Assembly: GCA_034509425.1 (NCBI GenBank)
Contig: JAVTVJ010000033.1
Location: forward strand, 5,329,001 to 5,393,000
Source of the DNA: Eopsaltria australis
Taxonomy: Eukaryota; Chordata; Aves; Passeriformes; Petroicidae
Length of the DNA stretch: 64,000 bases
Direction of reading: 5' to 3'
In this document: positions 1-13,100 of the stretch, piece by piece
Layout: the number at the start of each line of letters is the position of its first letter
Position numbering within the stretch: the stretch's first letter is position 1
Notes under the pieces: generated by a model
Told to the model about the DNA's origin: nothing
Databases searched by the model: none
Seen by the model: the letters and a program-made list of their open reading frames with translations, nothing else
Translations under genes and position numbers: made by a program

Positions 1-3000
1 TGGTAACAAAGACAAATGTGTAAAATATGGGGTTTTTTTATATATAGTGCTTTTATTATTTATAAGTGAATTTCTCTTCTTGTAGGGATTCAAAGCACAT
101 ATCTGTTGAAGTTAATGGAACAAAAAGAATGAACTGCCTGTTAGAATTTGAGATAATTTTAATAATAACAAATACTTAAACTTGCCAGAAAATAAAAAAG
201 TTTGGAAATTTTAAGATGCCATTTTCATTTATATTTTGAGTACAGAAATTTTGGGATGTCTTTGTCTGGATGTACAGCAATTATTTTTGTTATGCTCATT
301 ATATTGTACATCTATACATGCCACAGCACTCTCAGCATGAGTCTTTTCTCTGCCTTGTTGTTCTGCTCTTAGGTAATTCATTCTTTCTTTAATTTTGCTG
401 ACTCCCATTTCTGAACCCACCAGACTAATTAATCTCCAGATATGGCACTACATGTTTTGTTATGGAAAAAAAGACAACTTACTGATGGTCACAGCTGGTA
501 GTTTCCTGTTGGAGGAAGATTGAGAGACCAATTCAAATCTAGAAGCAGCAAATACAGCTTTTGAAGGCTATGGACCTGTACTACATAAACAACAGTACAC
601 ATATTACTGATGCCTTTTCCATTTAGAACTTAACATTAAAGAGTTGCAATTAAGGCCTATCTATGTAGTGTTCAATAAAGCTTTACTGTATTTTTTGCAT
701 ATAAAACTATCTGTGCAGATAGATTTTTAAGTAATTCTTACTTCTCCCTGGTTCTTTCATATATTTTATTTCAATTTTATTCTATACTTCATAGACCACC
801 ACCAAGTGGTGTCTTTGAGAATGTCAGACCTTGACTATGTGAATAATCTGAGTGAAAATCATATTTTCTTTCTGAGGCTTGCAATTTAGAATCAATGTAA
901 AGTGGTATGGGTTGCCAAAACATTGATTTTTTAATAATTTTAATCAAGATTGTGGTGTTTTAATGCAAAATCATAATTATTGTATAATCTATATGATACA
1001 TATCTATACAATACATATCTTTATATATGTTTATTTGACTACATCATGCTGCCCTGTAGGAAGTATTTAAAGGCATTGTGTCACTGAGTTGTGGATTAGC
1101 TACAAGCATCCTGAATAAGAAAGGACGTAAGATTGGATTTTGTTAGTAGTATCCACCTTTTGTCTCCATCAGCTAGGCTTGACTAGAATGACTCAGAATA
1201 GCTCAACAGCCTTTTCAGATAATTTACCTTCACTCTGACACACTTAAGTAAGACATGTGATTGTCAGTAATTTACCTGCCATGGTAATCATTTTACTGTA
1301 TTAGCTATAAATATGGCTCACTGTAGCACATTGTGCATTTAACTCTTCCATGGTCAGCAATTTTTATGGTCCTGACCTGAAGTTAACAAAACCGCTGATG
1401 TTAAACACCTGTCTTACGACAGATGATTGTCTCTCTCTATCAACCAGGCACCTGGTAATAATGTTAATAATAGATATTCAAGTTTGTTCCTCTTCTAGTA
1501 GCTAAAGATTTGAGACTTTCAGGTTGTAGTAGGCTGCAGTGATTCTTAATGATGTGTAAAAAAAATAAAAACACATTGTATAAGAGACAGCAAATATGCT
1601 GTGATAATACTTTACTCTTCTTCATCTGTTTTTTATAACTAGTCTTGTAAGTTACTGCACCAGAATCATGCCTGGAGACTTTCTATTCCCTTCCTCCCTC
1701 TATAAAAACAGCTTCATTCTTCTTGCAACTTTTGCCTCAGCCAAAATGCACAGTGCCCATCTACTTCCATACAACGATGGGCAAGCATCAGTGAACCAAC
1801 ATATTCAGACCTGCAGAATGACAGACAGCGACATCTGAAGAAATGTGCTCAGGAGTTTGAAATCTGAACACACACTCCTCTGTTTGTTGCCTGCAATCAC
1901 CTGTTCCCTGCATGCATGTACTTATACATAAATATCAGACCAATAACAAATGGACTAAGGAGCTTCCATGGTTTCAATGATGGGGACAAAATAAATCTCA
2001 GGAATTTTAGTACCAAAAAGAAAGAAAATTACTTAGTTTCTTCCTATTGCCCCTCTTATATCAGTGAAGAACCTTTTCAATATGCTAAAGATGACATTAC
2101 AGCTTTCAAAATTTGGATCTTTGTTAGCATTGTGATAATTTAAAGATTTATACTCAGTATGCATTCAGTCCCAGACACGAGAAAGAAAACATCTTTTAGA
2201 AAGTCTTGAGTATATTACCACAATAATTGTATCAGCAAGGACTTTGAAGCACAGACAGGACAGAGGAACATTCACTATTCACTGAAGAAGCACAAAGGGA
2301 AATATCTGTGCTTGCTCAGTAAGTAAGGTCAAAATAGGCAGAAGGTAGAGGGAATTCACTGTCAAGTCTGGTGTGCAGAAAATGAAAATTGTTTTTCTAA
2401 AGTGTTAGTTGCTATTTCTAAAAAAATTAGATTCTTTTACAGATGCATTTTACAGAATACTGGTAGTTAATAAACAGATGGCTACATAACAGATTTTGGC
2501 TGGAGAGTACCCATCAAGGGAAAAAAGAGTGGAGATATGACCTTGTGTTTTGAGGCAAGAGTGGGAGAAAAAAACAGTGTACATCCATTCTAAGTACCTC
2601 TCTGGAAGCCTATGAAGTCAACTTGATTCAGGGAGCTTTAGAGAATCAAGGAGTGGTTCAAGGAGTTACCAGGTGACTAAATATAGAAGGTACCTTCATA
2701 TCAACAAAGAAACTCTCATCTGGAATATAATTTTTGCCATTATTTTAAACTCTAAGATAAATGAATAGAGCTCTTTTCTTCATTTTTGCAACAGGCTGGA
2801 TTGTTATATTTCACAGCTGTGCTGAGATTGACAGTAATATCACTGGAAAAATGAATATGGGTTTGATTTGGGAATGCAGATACTTAAATGTCTGTAATTA
2901 GGCTTCAGAAAGGAAAACAGTGGTAGCTGTTTGCAACAATGCTGCGCCAATGGTTGTGCCTTTCTGAACCAAAGGGGTCAGATGAAAAAACTTTTATTAA

Positions 3001-6000
3001 TTTTAAAATGCTGATTTAAGAGTCTATTAGTATCTTGAAGCACTTTTCAGTACATATGTTCCATTATGAAGACAGCATTCACTGAAAGAATATGAGAAAA
3101 TATTTTTTATTCAGTATAAGTGGTAGCAAGAATGACCGACCAATATCATCCTTATAGAATGATATTGGATATTACATTAGTAGAAAGTAATTTAGTACGT
3201 AAGACATCCTTCCACTTTCTAACAACAAAGAGGAAGTTTTTTTCTCCATTCTCTCTTTCAGAAAGCCTTCTGTTTTTGTCTCATGAGAACATAGAAGCAT
3301 GGCATTTAAAAAGGTAAAGATGTTAATACTTGGTCAGATACAGAAAGCAATAGGACCGATTTCTCTTCAACAGCAATAGTTTTCACACTTTTCAAAGCTT
3401 TTCCTGGGGAACTTCAGAGAAAATCCAGTATGTACCATAACCAAGTAGAAATTTAAACAATTAAATCTTCAGTGTTCATCATCTTTCTGAAGGCACACTG
3501 AAAAACTTACAACGTTTTTTCCCAAGTTAATAGTTGCAAGAAAAAACCCCACAGTTTTGTAGTGATGGTTTAGGTATTAATGATAAAAAAGGCTGATTTA
3601 GGCTATTAAAGTAGGAGTGTTTGCCATCTGGAAGAGCTATATGCTATATAACATCTGTTGATTTCAGTCTCCAGAACATCACTAACATACTTACAATTAA
3701 GAAAAGCAGTGACTATGTATAAACATAGGTGACCATTACTGGAAGAAACACTCTACAACAGATGTAATTTTGATACCGTGTAATTCAACAATGCTCCATG
3801 CAATATTAATGGCCCTTCGCAGCTTATTCTAATTTTAAAATTCATTACTAAATTATTCAGCAGTATATAAAACAGATGTGTGGCACCGCAGCACCCAAGT
3901 TGCTGTATCTGTTTTAAAATTATGTTTTTACAGTCTCCATGCAATTTGTCCTTTAAGTCTCATACAGAATCAATGGATCTTTCCAGGTGCTATGACTCAC
4001 CTTCAGTTCCCTTATTCCCATGAAAGGTTTTACTTGTGCTCCCTTATTATCTGTTTCAACACTAAATGTCAAGCTTTTATGGTTAGTTTAATTGGTACTG
4101 TTGCTCAAAGCTTGATAGGCATATATTATAGGAAAACAGAACACGGAGAAAATGTTTTATTTTTCTTGCAATAGCTATTTGCATTTGCTGGAGGTTAGAA
4201 CTGACTCTTTGTCCAAGTTTCCTTGGTCTTTCTCTCAGAAAAGGTATGGGCAAGGATGAAACCTTACACTTTTGAAAGACTAATTCAGATTTCTCCTACA
4301 GGTGACAATACACGCTTGGATGCTTTTAGCACCTTCATCTCCCATGAATGTTGTGGAAAATGTTCTGGAGGAAATGATATGACCTGGGTTATAATTCTAT
4401 ATGGCAGTTTTGGTAGTGGTAGAGAAGGAGAGGTGTTTTTTTCCCCCTCTGATTTGTGTGAAATGATGACAGGATGACATGACAGAAAGTTTGATTGAGC
4501 TGTCTGTCTTAATACATGGAATAACAAAAGGCAGAGAGATATTTACCTGATGAGGTAAAACAGGGAAAGCGTAAGACCATAGCATAAGGCTGTCCAAAGT
4601 ACAGCAAGGTATACCTCCAAAGAAGAAAAAAGAGAGATGGTTTGAAATTATATATTCATGTAATTTCCTTTAAAGTCCAAGCTATGCACCGCATCCAAAT
4701 GCAAAAAAACTCCAAACAAACAGCATGAAAAAATATATAAATGGGCCCAAATATGGTCAAGTTGCAACTTTACTCAGTTAGTTCCTAAATGTGTATTCAT
4801 GTGTGGGTTTGGTCTATTTTGTTTCAAAGTCTGTGGAGCATGAGATCAGACTCTAAATATGCCTAATGAAATCACAACAGAAATGCAAATCAATTTTTTT
4901 TTGAAGTATCTGACTTAGGTTTGATCTTAAGATTGACTACTAAGATGGAAATCTTACGGGGCTAGTCTCGTGTAGTTACCCTGTTGTGGGTATCATCAAT
5001 AGAGACAGTTCCAAGTTAACTGCCTTGGACTGGGTCTGGCTTAAACTGCTTTGCAGTTTAAAAAGAGGCATAATGCTTCTTAAAATTGTGCCAGAAAGCT
5101 TTTATACAATCATGCAAACATTTCAATTTTTATTCTCTGGACTTGAAGCAAGACTTCTGCAGCATAGTGGTTAGCTAGGTTGCACTGTGATGCACAGAAG
5201 CTGTATACAAACTGTGCCACAGCACAGGTTTGACCCATTTGGCAGTCTACACCTAGAATAAAAATATGCCTGATGCAGGATTCATTCTGTATAATTTCTG
5301 AGAACCATAAGTTTTGTGTCTAAAGCTGAATGAATCATCTTATCTCTCTCCATTGTCATTAGACAGAAATTGGAACCCTCAGGAGGCTTTTTTTTCTAAT
5401 TTATATTAGATGTCATTGGGTGAGATGAATTTCCTCTTAGAGCTGTTTGCAAAGAAATCGAGGATGATTAGGACAGACAGAGAGTGAAGATGCCTAAGTT
5501 AGTGCTAATAAATTCTGTTCCCATTGCAACCCCTCACCACCCAACTCCCATCCCCCATAATCAGAATTATTCAAATATTTAAACTTCTTCAAGTATGTCT
5601 ATATGGAGCTTAGTATGCTTCTACCATGTATACCCTAATTTTGAAACGCCTTAAGAAATGTTACCTTGCTTTTCTAAACTGTTACTATTCTTATAGAAAC
5701 CCTCTGGTCCCTGTAAGTAGCATAGCATTAGAAATAGCAAAATCAAATAAGTTATTTACTTTTTTTTCCATCTAGTACATTGGGAGTGAGAAAGGTTTCT
5801 CTGGGAAAAAAAAAAAAATTAAACCTGTCCAAAATGTTGAAAGGTGAGAAAATTATTACATAACAGCTATGGAATCTGCCTTTTTCTTTTTCCTTGAATA
5901 GGCAATACAGGGAAAATTGCTCAGCTATAGAGTTAAATAGGAGTAATCCCAAATGGTGGGAAGAAGGGTACTTCATAGGCACGTAATCAACTGAAAGAGC

Positions 6001-7446
6001 ATTTAGAAAGAGCAGACAGCTGGCCCAGTCCAAACATCAGCAGCCAAGTGGGAGAGTTTGTCATTCTGTAAATGGCAAAATAACAAATACCTGACCTGAA
6101 GATAATAGGTTAATTGCTTTAATATTACATTTTATATTGATGTTTGTTTTAATGTTGTGATGGATGAAAAGAGGTCATTTTTTTAAAAATTCAGGCCTTC
6201 CAGAACTGCAAATGCCTGCCCAGTGGCCTTATGAAAAAAATCTCTTGGGTGACAAAATGAGTTGCATGCAAATGACAAGTAGGCTTGATGTGCCCTGAAA
6301 ACATTCAGCTTGGAGTGACCTGTGATCATAAATTACTGGCATGCTGCATCAGATCCTAGACTTGTAATTTCATCAAGATCAACAAGATGCAATCTTGAAA
6401 ACCGTTTGCATGATGTGAGGACGAATTGATGCCCTTGTCCTTCCAGACTGCTGGATCTGATGTTCAGGAGCCTGACTACTTTGTGTCTCTAAGTAGCAGT
6501 ATAGGGCCATTGTAAATAATTAAGTAGAAATTTGTTACCCTTTTGTCAAATGTATTTCTGATGTTACTCTTCATTCGCCTCCATTAAGAAATCCCTTGAT
6601 TAAATTTTAAAGTCTTAAACAATTTAAAGGGCTGAGAGCACAGGACACAAACTACAATCTGAATGTTTTGCACAGGAAAGTCATATTCTCTCTGGGAGAA
6701 AAGAAAATAATGTCACGTATTTAATATGCAATCCCATAATTCTCTTTCAGGACTTTCAAGATTTGATTACCAACTCAGTAGCTGGTGTTTGCAGGTAATT
6801 TATTTTCTCATTTATTTGCTTTTAGACATGCAGAGTTTCATTCTCAATATATTTACAAATGTTTCTATACAATTAGAATGTATAGCTGAGAACTTAATCC
6901 CATGCAGTTGCATCAAGAGGATGCATATAGAGTAGTCCATAAAAATGTGGATTCTTAAGAATACATGTTGCTGTTCCTAGCTTAAAAGCCTGAATTCTAT
7001 CAGTAAATATGTGCTAAATTTTCTGAAAAGTTTAAGAAAGAGACATAGTATTTTTAATAATAAATGGAAAAATTAATTACCTTTGTCTTGTTTTCTGCAT
7101 CTGGAGAAGTGATTGGTGATCCTTTTTTAATGATATACCTCTTCAAACATATATATACATTTATGAAACATACATTATTATACATGTCTTGAAGTAGGCA
7201 TATAACATTAATAGTGACAAAAGTCACTTACTGTGCTTCGAATAAAAACACAACCTACACTCCAGGAAGAAAAAAAACTTTATCAGGGGTTAGCAGGTAT
7301 TCCTACAGTAGAGAGTTTAATTTTGGAACAGGGGACACATCATTGATGTTGACCTCATGACCAAAAAAATATTGCTGTGCAGACCTAACAGCTCTCACAA
7401 AAATTGGTTGTTTAGAGGTGATGATTAAGAGGGATAAGATTATTAG
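1..7446. other. AT-rich region without recognised gene
   Basis: No exon, RNA gene or known repeat family was recognised. Open frames on both strands are short (under about 100 codons), lack protein-like composition and are not flanked by matched splice signals. The tract holds only homopolymer runs, such as the A-run near 5804-5816, and AT-rich unique sequence. It is probably intergenic or intronic; short conserved noncoding elements cannot be excluded by eye. Confidence 0.6.
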
Positions 7447-7869
7447 ATGGGATGGAGTACCCCTAATATGAGGAAAGGCTAAGAGAATTGGGATTGTTCA
7501 GTCTGGAGAAGAGAAGGCTTCAGGGTGACCTAAATGTGCCCTTCCTGAAGGGAGCTTGCAGGGAAGATGGAGAGTTTTTACAAGAGGGTGTAGCGACAGG
7601 AAAAAGGGAAATGGCTTCAAACAGAAAGAGAGTAGGTTTAGATTAGATATTAGTAAGAAATTCTTTACTCAGAGCATGGTGAAGCACTGGAACAGGTTGC
7701 CCAGAGATGATGTGGATGTCCCACCACTGGAGGTATTCAGGGCCAGGTTGGATAGGGCTCTGAGCAGCCCAGTCTAGTAAAAAATGTTACTACCCATGGC
7801 AGGGAGTTGGAACTAGGTGATCTAAGGTTTCTTCAACCTAAACTGTTCCATTATTGTATGGTTCTATGA
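7447..7869 (+). mobile_element. CR1 LINE, 3' end with ORF2 C-terminus
   Basis: This is a 5'-truncated CR1 non-LTR retrotransposon. The stretch 7556-7777 is open and translates to the C-terminal part of CR1 ORF2 (the reverse transcriptase protein); it shows the family's [11 protein letters not shown] and HWNRLPRDDVDVPPLEVF blocks. Upstream, 7470-7550 matches the '[16 protein letters not shown]' part at DNA level but is broken by frame changes. Downstream comes the short 3' UTR with the family's closing words, ending in ggttctatgaa. Frame damage and truncation make it inactive. Identification rests on recall of the CR1 family, not on a search. Confidence 0.9.
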
Positions 7870-10005
7870 AATAGATAATTATTTTATTTTGTATCTGATT
7901 TCCTTAAGTCTATATACTCAGTTACAAATACGCTTATGCCTTAAATGTCCATAAAATTTTTTACCTCAGTCCAGTGAAGCAGTAAAAAATAAAAGCCTTC
8001 TAGTACAGTACAGCATTTAAAAAACACTCCCATGAACAGCTCCTCAGTCATTATACCACATTTGCACTCCCTAAGTAAAATGCTGTGAAAAATGACAACT
8101 CCCTTTCATAGAATTGTTTACTCCCCCAGTAATATCTGAACACCTGTTTAGAAGATCTGAGTCATTAATATATATTGCAGACAATGTATTCACTCCTTAG
8201 ACCTTATATTTGAAATACATGTGCACTAAGAATTTGCATACAGGAAATGATTACTCATCCAGTTTTCACATCAAACAGATCTAATTACATCTCATAGAAT
8301 AATTTTCCTAATTACATGCTCTCATTTCAAAATTTTATGATGTTGGGTTAGCTACTTTCCCCCAGTTAAACTTTATAAAACTCTCTGTAAGACAAATTTC
8401 TCTGCCTCTCCTCTGCCAACATCTCATTATTCCCTAAGCTTGGTCCACACTGTCCCTCCAGCTAAGTGTATATAGTTTATTCTGAAATAGATAAGCTGTT
8501 TCTAAGAAAATCTCAAGAAAGCCTACATATGTAGCACTCTAGGTGTATCTACATCTTCTAAATAAATGAGCTGACTCCATAGACAACATTTTCGATGTCT
8601 GTCAGAGAGCAAGCCAGGCTCATATACTGAGCTTCAAAAGCATGTTCAGCAACTGTTAGTGGCTGCAGGCTGTGTAATGACTACCACAGAGAACATTATA
8701 AACCGCAAGCTGAGCAAAGTTACAGGCACGATGGACTACGTTATGTTGTCCAATGCATAGTAGACATAATAGCTCAGTAACAGAAAAAAACCAACCCGTG
8801 TATGTACTTGTCAGGGTTGTGCTCCAGCAGCAGATTATACTTTTTTAGTTCCTCCATGGGGAAGTCTAGATTTCTTCAGAGTTGCAACTGCAGAAAAATA
8901 TTAGTTTAAAAAAAAATCCAACAAACCTATGGTATCTGAGGTCTACTTTCTACTCTGGTCACTGCTGATCTAAATTTGGCAAACTCTGTAGAAGTCAGTG
9001 ATTATTTGTGACTTAAAAGGGGGCCTGTGAGATGTAATAGTTCACTAGTCGTCCAAAGCACTTAAAAAAATGAAGGGAGTGATACCTCTTGAGCAGGATG
9101 ACACAGGAAAATGAATTATTTTGGGGCATTTGGTATTCTGTTTGTTTAGAATCTTTAACTCACTTACAGTAATTTATATTGTAACGTTGAGCGCACAAAT
9201 AAACATTTCCCAGAAGAACTTTTAAAATAATCTTTTTGATCAACTTTCATAAAATTTTAATGTACAGATCTTCAAGTTGCTTTAAAATTTCAGTATTGGA
9301 ATAATCTATAAAGTGCCCACAAAATTTACAAGCAGATACCATAATCCCAGTACGACTCCGTGAATTGTAAGTAAGTTTGCCTGTTTATGGCCACAGAGAT
9401 CTATACCACTGGAACATAACTGGGGTGTGGCTGAGCCAGATTCCAGGTCAAGTAACTGCTTTCTGCCCTTTTCTTTTAGTTAATCTGCAAATTTTAATTG
9501 AATAAAGTATTAGTCTTCCTTTTCCCTTCAGCAAGCTGCTTTGCTACGTGCTTTCAATTATGTCCCAGGATCCTTGTCAGAGGTGGCTGGACCTTGCTTG
9601 TTTTGCTTTGTTTATGCAAGTATTGTTCTACCATGGCTAATTATTTCCAATGTAATACTGCCCCTGACTTTGTTGGAGCCACTGCTGTTATTCACTTATT
9701 GAAGTAAAGCAAAGCCCTTACTATTTGCCAATTATTAGCAAGCTGTGGTATGTGCAGTACTGAGAGATAAGAAGGAAACCTTGATGTCATAGGTGCTGAT
9801 TACTGGCAAAATGTGACATAATTGATCACTGGTCTACCTCTGTTGCCTAGCTACTGAAATAGAAGTTCTTTTGGGCAGAATGTGCTGTCCAGTGCTCATT
9901 TACAAAAGAAAGAACAAAAATAAAACATGTGTGAATGTGATTTTTTTTTTGTGTATACTGTAGTGGAATATCCTATGTTAAGTATATAGAGTTACAGGAG
10001 AATAT

Positions 10006-10118
10006 GTATATGTATGTAGATGTAGATGTAGATGTCCATACACACACATATTTATATACGCACACACTCATATATTTTTCATACATACCTTCATATATAT
10101 ATATATATATACATATGT
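10006..10118. repeat. Compound microsatellite (GATGTA, CA, TA)
   Basis: Three tandem GATGTA-type units at 10015-10035 are followed by short CA runs and a perfect TA run at about 10093-10110. It is probably polymorphic in length between individuals. No function is implied. Confidence 0.85.
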
Positions 10119-13100
10119 CTGAGAAGTGTGTATGCAATCACAAGCACGTTGGCCTGTGACTGTGCCACCGGTTCTTGGTAACTTCTTGGTGACTTCTATT
10201 ACCTCTCTTGGTGGAACCATTCATTGAGGGGGTTGAGAACATTTTGGATGAGTTTGTTCCAGCAGCCCAACTTGAGCTGATACTATGCTGTGAAAGCTTT
10301 CTCACGGTGCACTCAATCTCTGTTTCAGGGGTAGTTTCTCACACACTGGCATAGGCATTCTCTGCTTATAAGCATATCTTTATATAAGTAAGCAACAGAT
10401 ACATTGTCTGCACTGTTTCTGGCTGGCTGCAATACTTGCAAATGCATTATCATAAATCTCTGCATGTATATGTAAATACTATCTTAAAAACAAGGAGAAG
10501 AAAAATTCTACTGAGGACTCAGCTCCTTTAGAATCTGAGCAAGGACTGCTCTCAGTGAAATTTTAAAGTGTTTAGATCACTAGGTTATATATTTTTTTCC
10601 ATATTTATAATTATACCTTTGTGAAAACCTTGCTGGTTTTAAAAACACTGTATATTTTTTTTTACCTGTTTAAATACTTGGTTTTATCTCAGAATCCACC
10701 CAAGAGTTTACATAGCCTAGTCTTGAGCCCTGTTTCCAATCTGAATAGAAGAGCTTTTTTGCCTTTAGAAAAGCAAAACCAGAAAAGAATGTTTAGAAAG
10801 GTAGAATAAAATAAGATTGTCTTGTTGTTTGGTAGATGATTTAACATTTGAGCCTCTGTTATTTGCATATCAAAATAAGACATAAAAGCATCTTGAAAAC
10901 AACAACTGCACAGCAGTAACAAGAAGCTGTCTACCAAAACTCATATATAACTCAAACTGGGATAGACTGATCTATTGTATACATTCATGTTATTTTTGGA
11001 AACAGAGAAAAAAACCCCGTGTATGGAAACACCTAAGATAGCAGCTCATTGTAACTGCATTTCTCATTACTGAAATTCTTTTTGCATAAAATTTTCTGCT
11101 CTCGAGTTTTAGTTCTTCTAGAGTTTCCTGGGCTCTTCCCTGCAACCATTTATTTCCTTCTTTTCACTTGCCTTTTTAACTCAGTTGAAATCTGCTCTTC
11201 CTTCTCCTGGGGTTGTAACTGTCTGGGTATTGTTTGGAAATGCAGCTCTTTTAACAAATATAAAGGCAACATTACATTTTGCTTCTAAACTAAAACAACA
11301 CATGCAGCTAACTCTAATTTGCTATCATTAAAGAAGACTCAAGTAAATGGAACAAAGAACTCTGTAAACAAATAACAGAAATTCACTTTCACCTAACATG
11401 TAGTCACATAGACCAGCTGGTATAAATTGACATTTCCTTCAATAGAGCTCTACCAGGTGACACCAGCTGAGCATCTGTCATCTCTTTAGAGGATAAAATA
11501 TGAAATCCAGTTGCTTTTTCAATATACATCTATGCTTTCAATGGATAGAGGGATTGTTTGAGCAGGAATATGAATCTTCAAGTTATTAGTCAACAGATTA
11601 AAGCTAATCTGAGAAGCACTGGTGATTACATACATATTTGGATTTTAACAGGTTCGTGGTTTTGCAAAACTGTGAGTAATTATATGCCTGGCTGGGTGAA
11701 ATGGGATTAAATAAGTCAATAATTTATTATGGGAATTTTCATCGATTTAGTGTGCAAATCATCGGTAATAGCACACACTGTGCCAAAGAGTGAGTCAAAC
11801 TGAGCTCATTGAAAAGTCTCATATAAAACTCAACTCTTTAGGATAGTTCAGACACATGATTGACAGCACTTGAGATTCATATAGCTTGTCATTTTGCTCT
11901 GCCCTAGTAAGAGATTGGCCTTTTTGCTATGAAGTCAGAGAATTATTGCCCACGCATTTTCTCAGAGATGACTTCTCTGTTCCATACTTACACTTGTATT
12001 CTTTCAAACTCTGCTCTTTTCATTTTCTTTGTTAGATTTTCTAGCCTTAATTGCTGAGTAATTGACATTCTTTTAACTCACAACAAAAGTGGTGATGTTT
12101 TGGGGTTATGTCATTGTCAATGTATAATCCCCATTTGTGTTTTGTGGATAGGCTGTTGTGTTTTACACTTCATTTTGAAGGTAACATTAAGTGCAGCTTA
12201 AAGCATTCATTTTAAAGCAGGAAGTTGGCAAGTAGAGGAGAGACTGTAGCTGGGAAGCTTTGACAGAGCAATCAAGGGCCATCAACACTTAATGGCTCTG
12301 CACCAGTGGATCAATGTGCTTGCTAGCAGCAGGGCCATTGACTTTGAACAACTCTGCCCAGAAGCGGAAAGGGTGCATGTTCGTGTCAGAGCTGGAAAAT
12401 TTGCAGCATAAGTGCAGGGGGTTGAAAGAGTCACAGACAGTTTTAAAAGGGCGCAAACAGGGAAGTTTCTCCTTCAGTAGCCATGTACGCAGTTCAGCCA
12501 GGCCAGAGGGTTGTGGGTGTCAAAGACACAGCCTAAATCCTGAGTTCGCTCTCTTGCAAAAGGAACAGGAATGGTAAATGCTCGCTGGGATGTTGAATTT
12601 TAGGTACATTTGTGCTTTAATATTGAAATATGAAAGTATATATGCATATTTGAGAAATTGCATAGCTGAGTCGGTGGTTCTTCCTTTCCCTGTGCGTTGT
12701 GCCTGAATGTTGCCATGAGGAAATCTAACTACACTGCAGCACAGAAAATTTTTTCAAAAATTTCCAAGTCAAATTTTTCTAGCCAGCTGTGTCTCAAGGA
12801 GGCTCATGAACAGGTTTTACAGTGTTATCAGAAGCACCATATGGTGTTTCATTACATAAAGAGGATTTGACTTTATTGTGCACTAAAAAAGTTTATCCAA
12901 AAAAGTTGCCTGGAATTTATGATCAGCCATTAGCTAGTATTGGTAGATGTAGAAGTGTGTGGGATCCAGATTCAATCCTGACCTGACAAAGGGCAAGTGA
13001 AATCTTGACAAGTCTGTGTAACAGAAGAGGGGTTTGGGTTTTATATTTATATGTAAAAAAAACAAACAAAAACCCAACTAAAAAAAGTTTGGGGGATTGT

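Noticed and set aside
4223..4527. Overlapping 80-84 codon frames on both strands
   Set aside because: Both are random-looking, without splice context or recognisable motif.
12314..12577. 87-codon plus-strand frame with a slightly GC-richer start
   Set aside because: No similarity recognised and no convincing acceptor or donor pair; chance is the better explanation.
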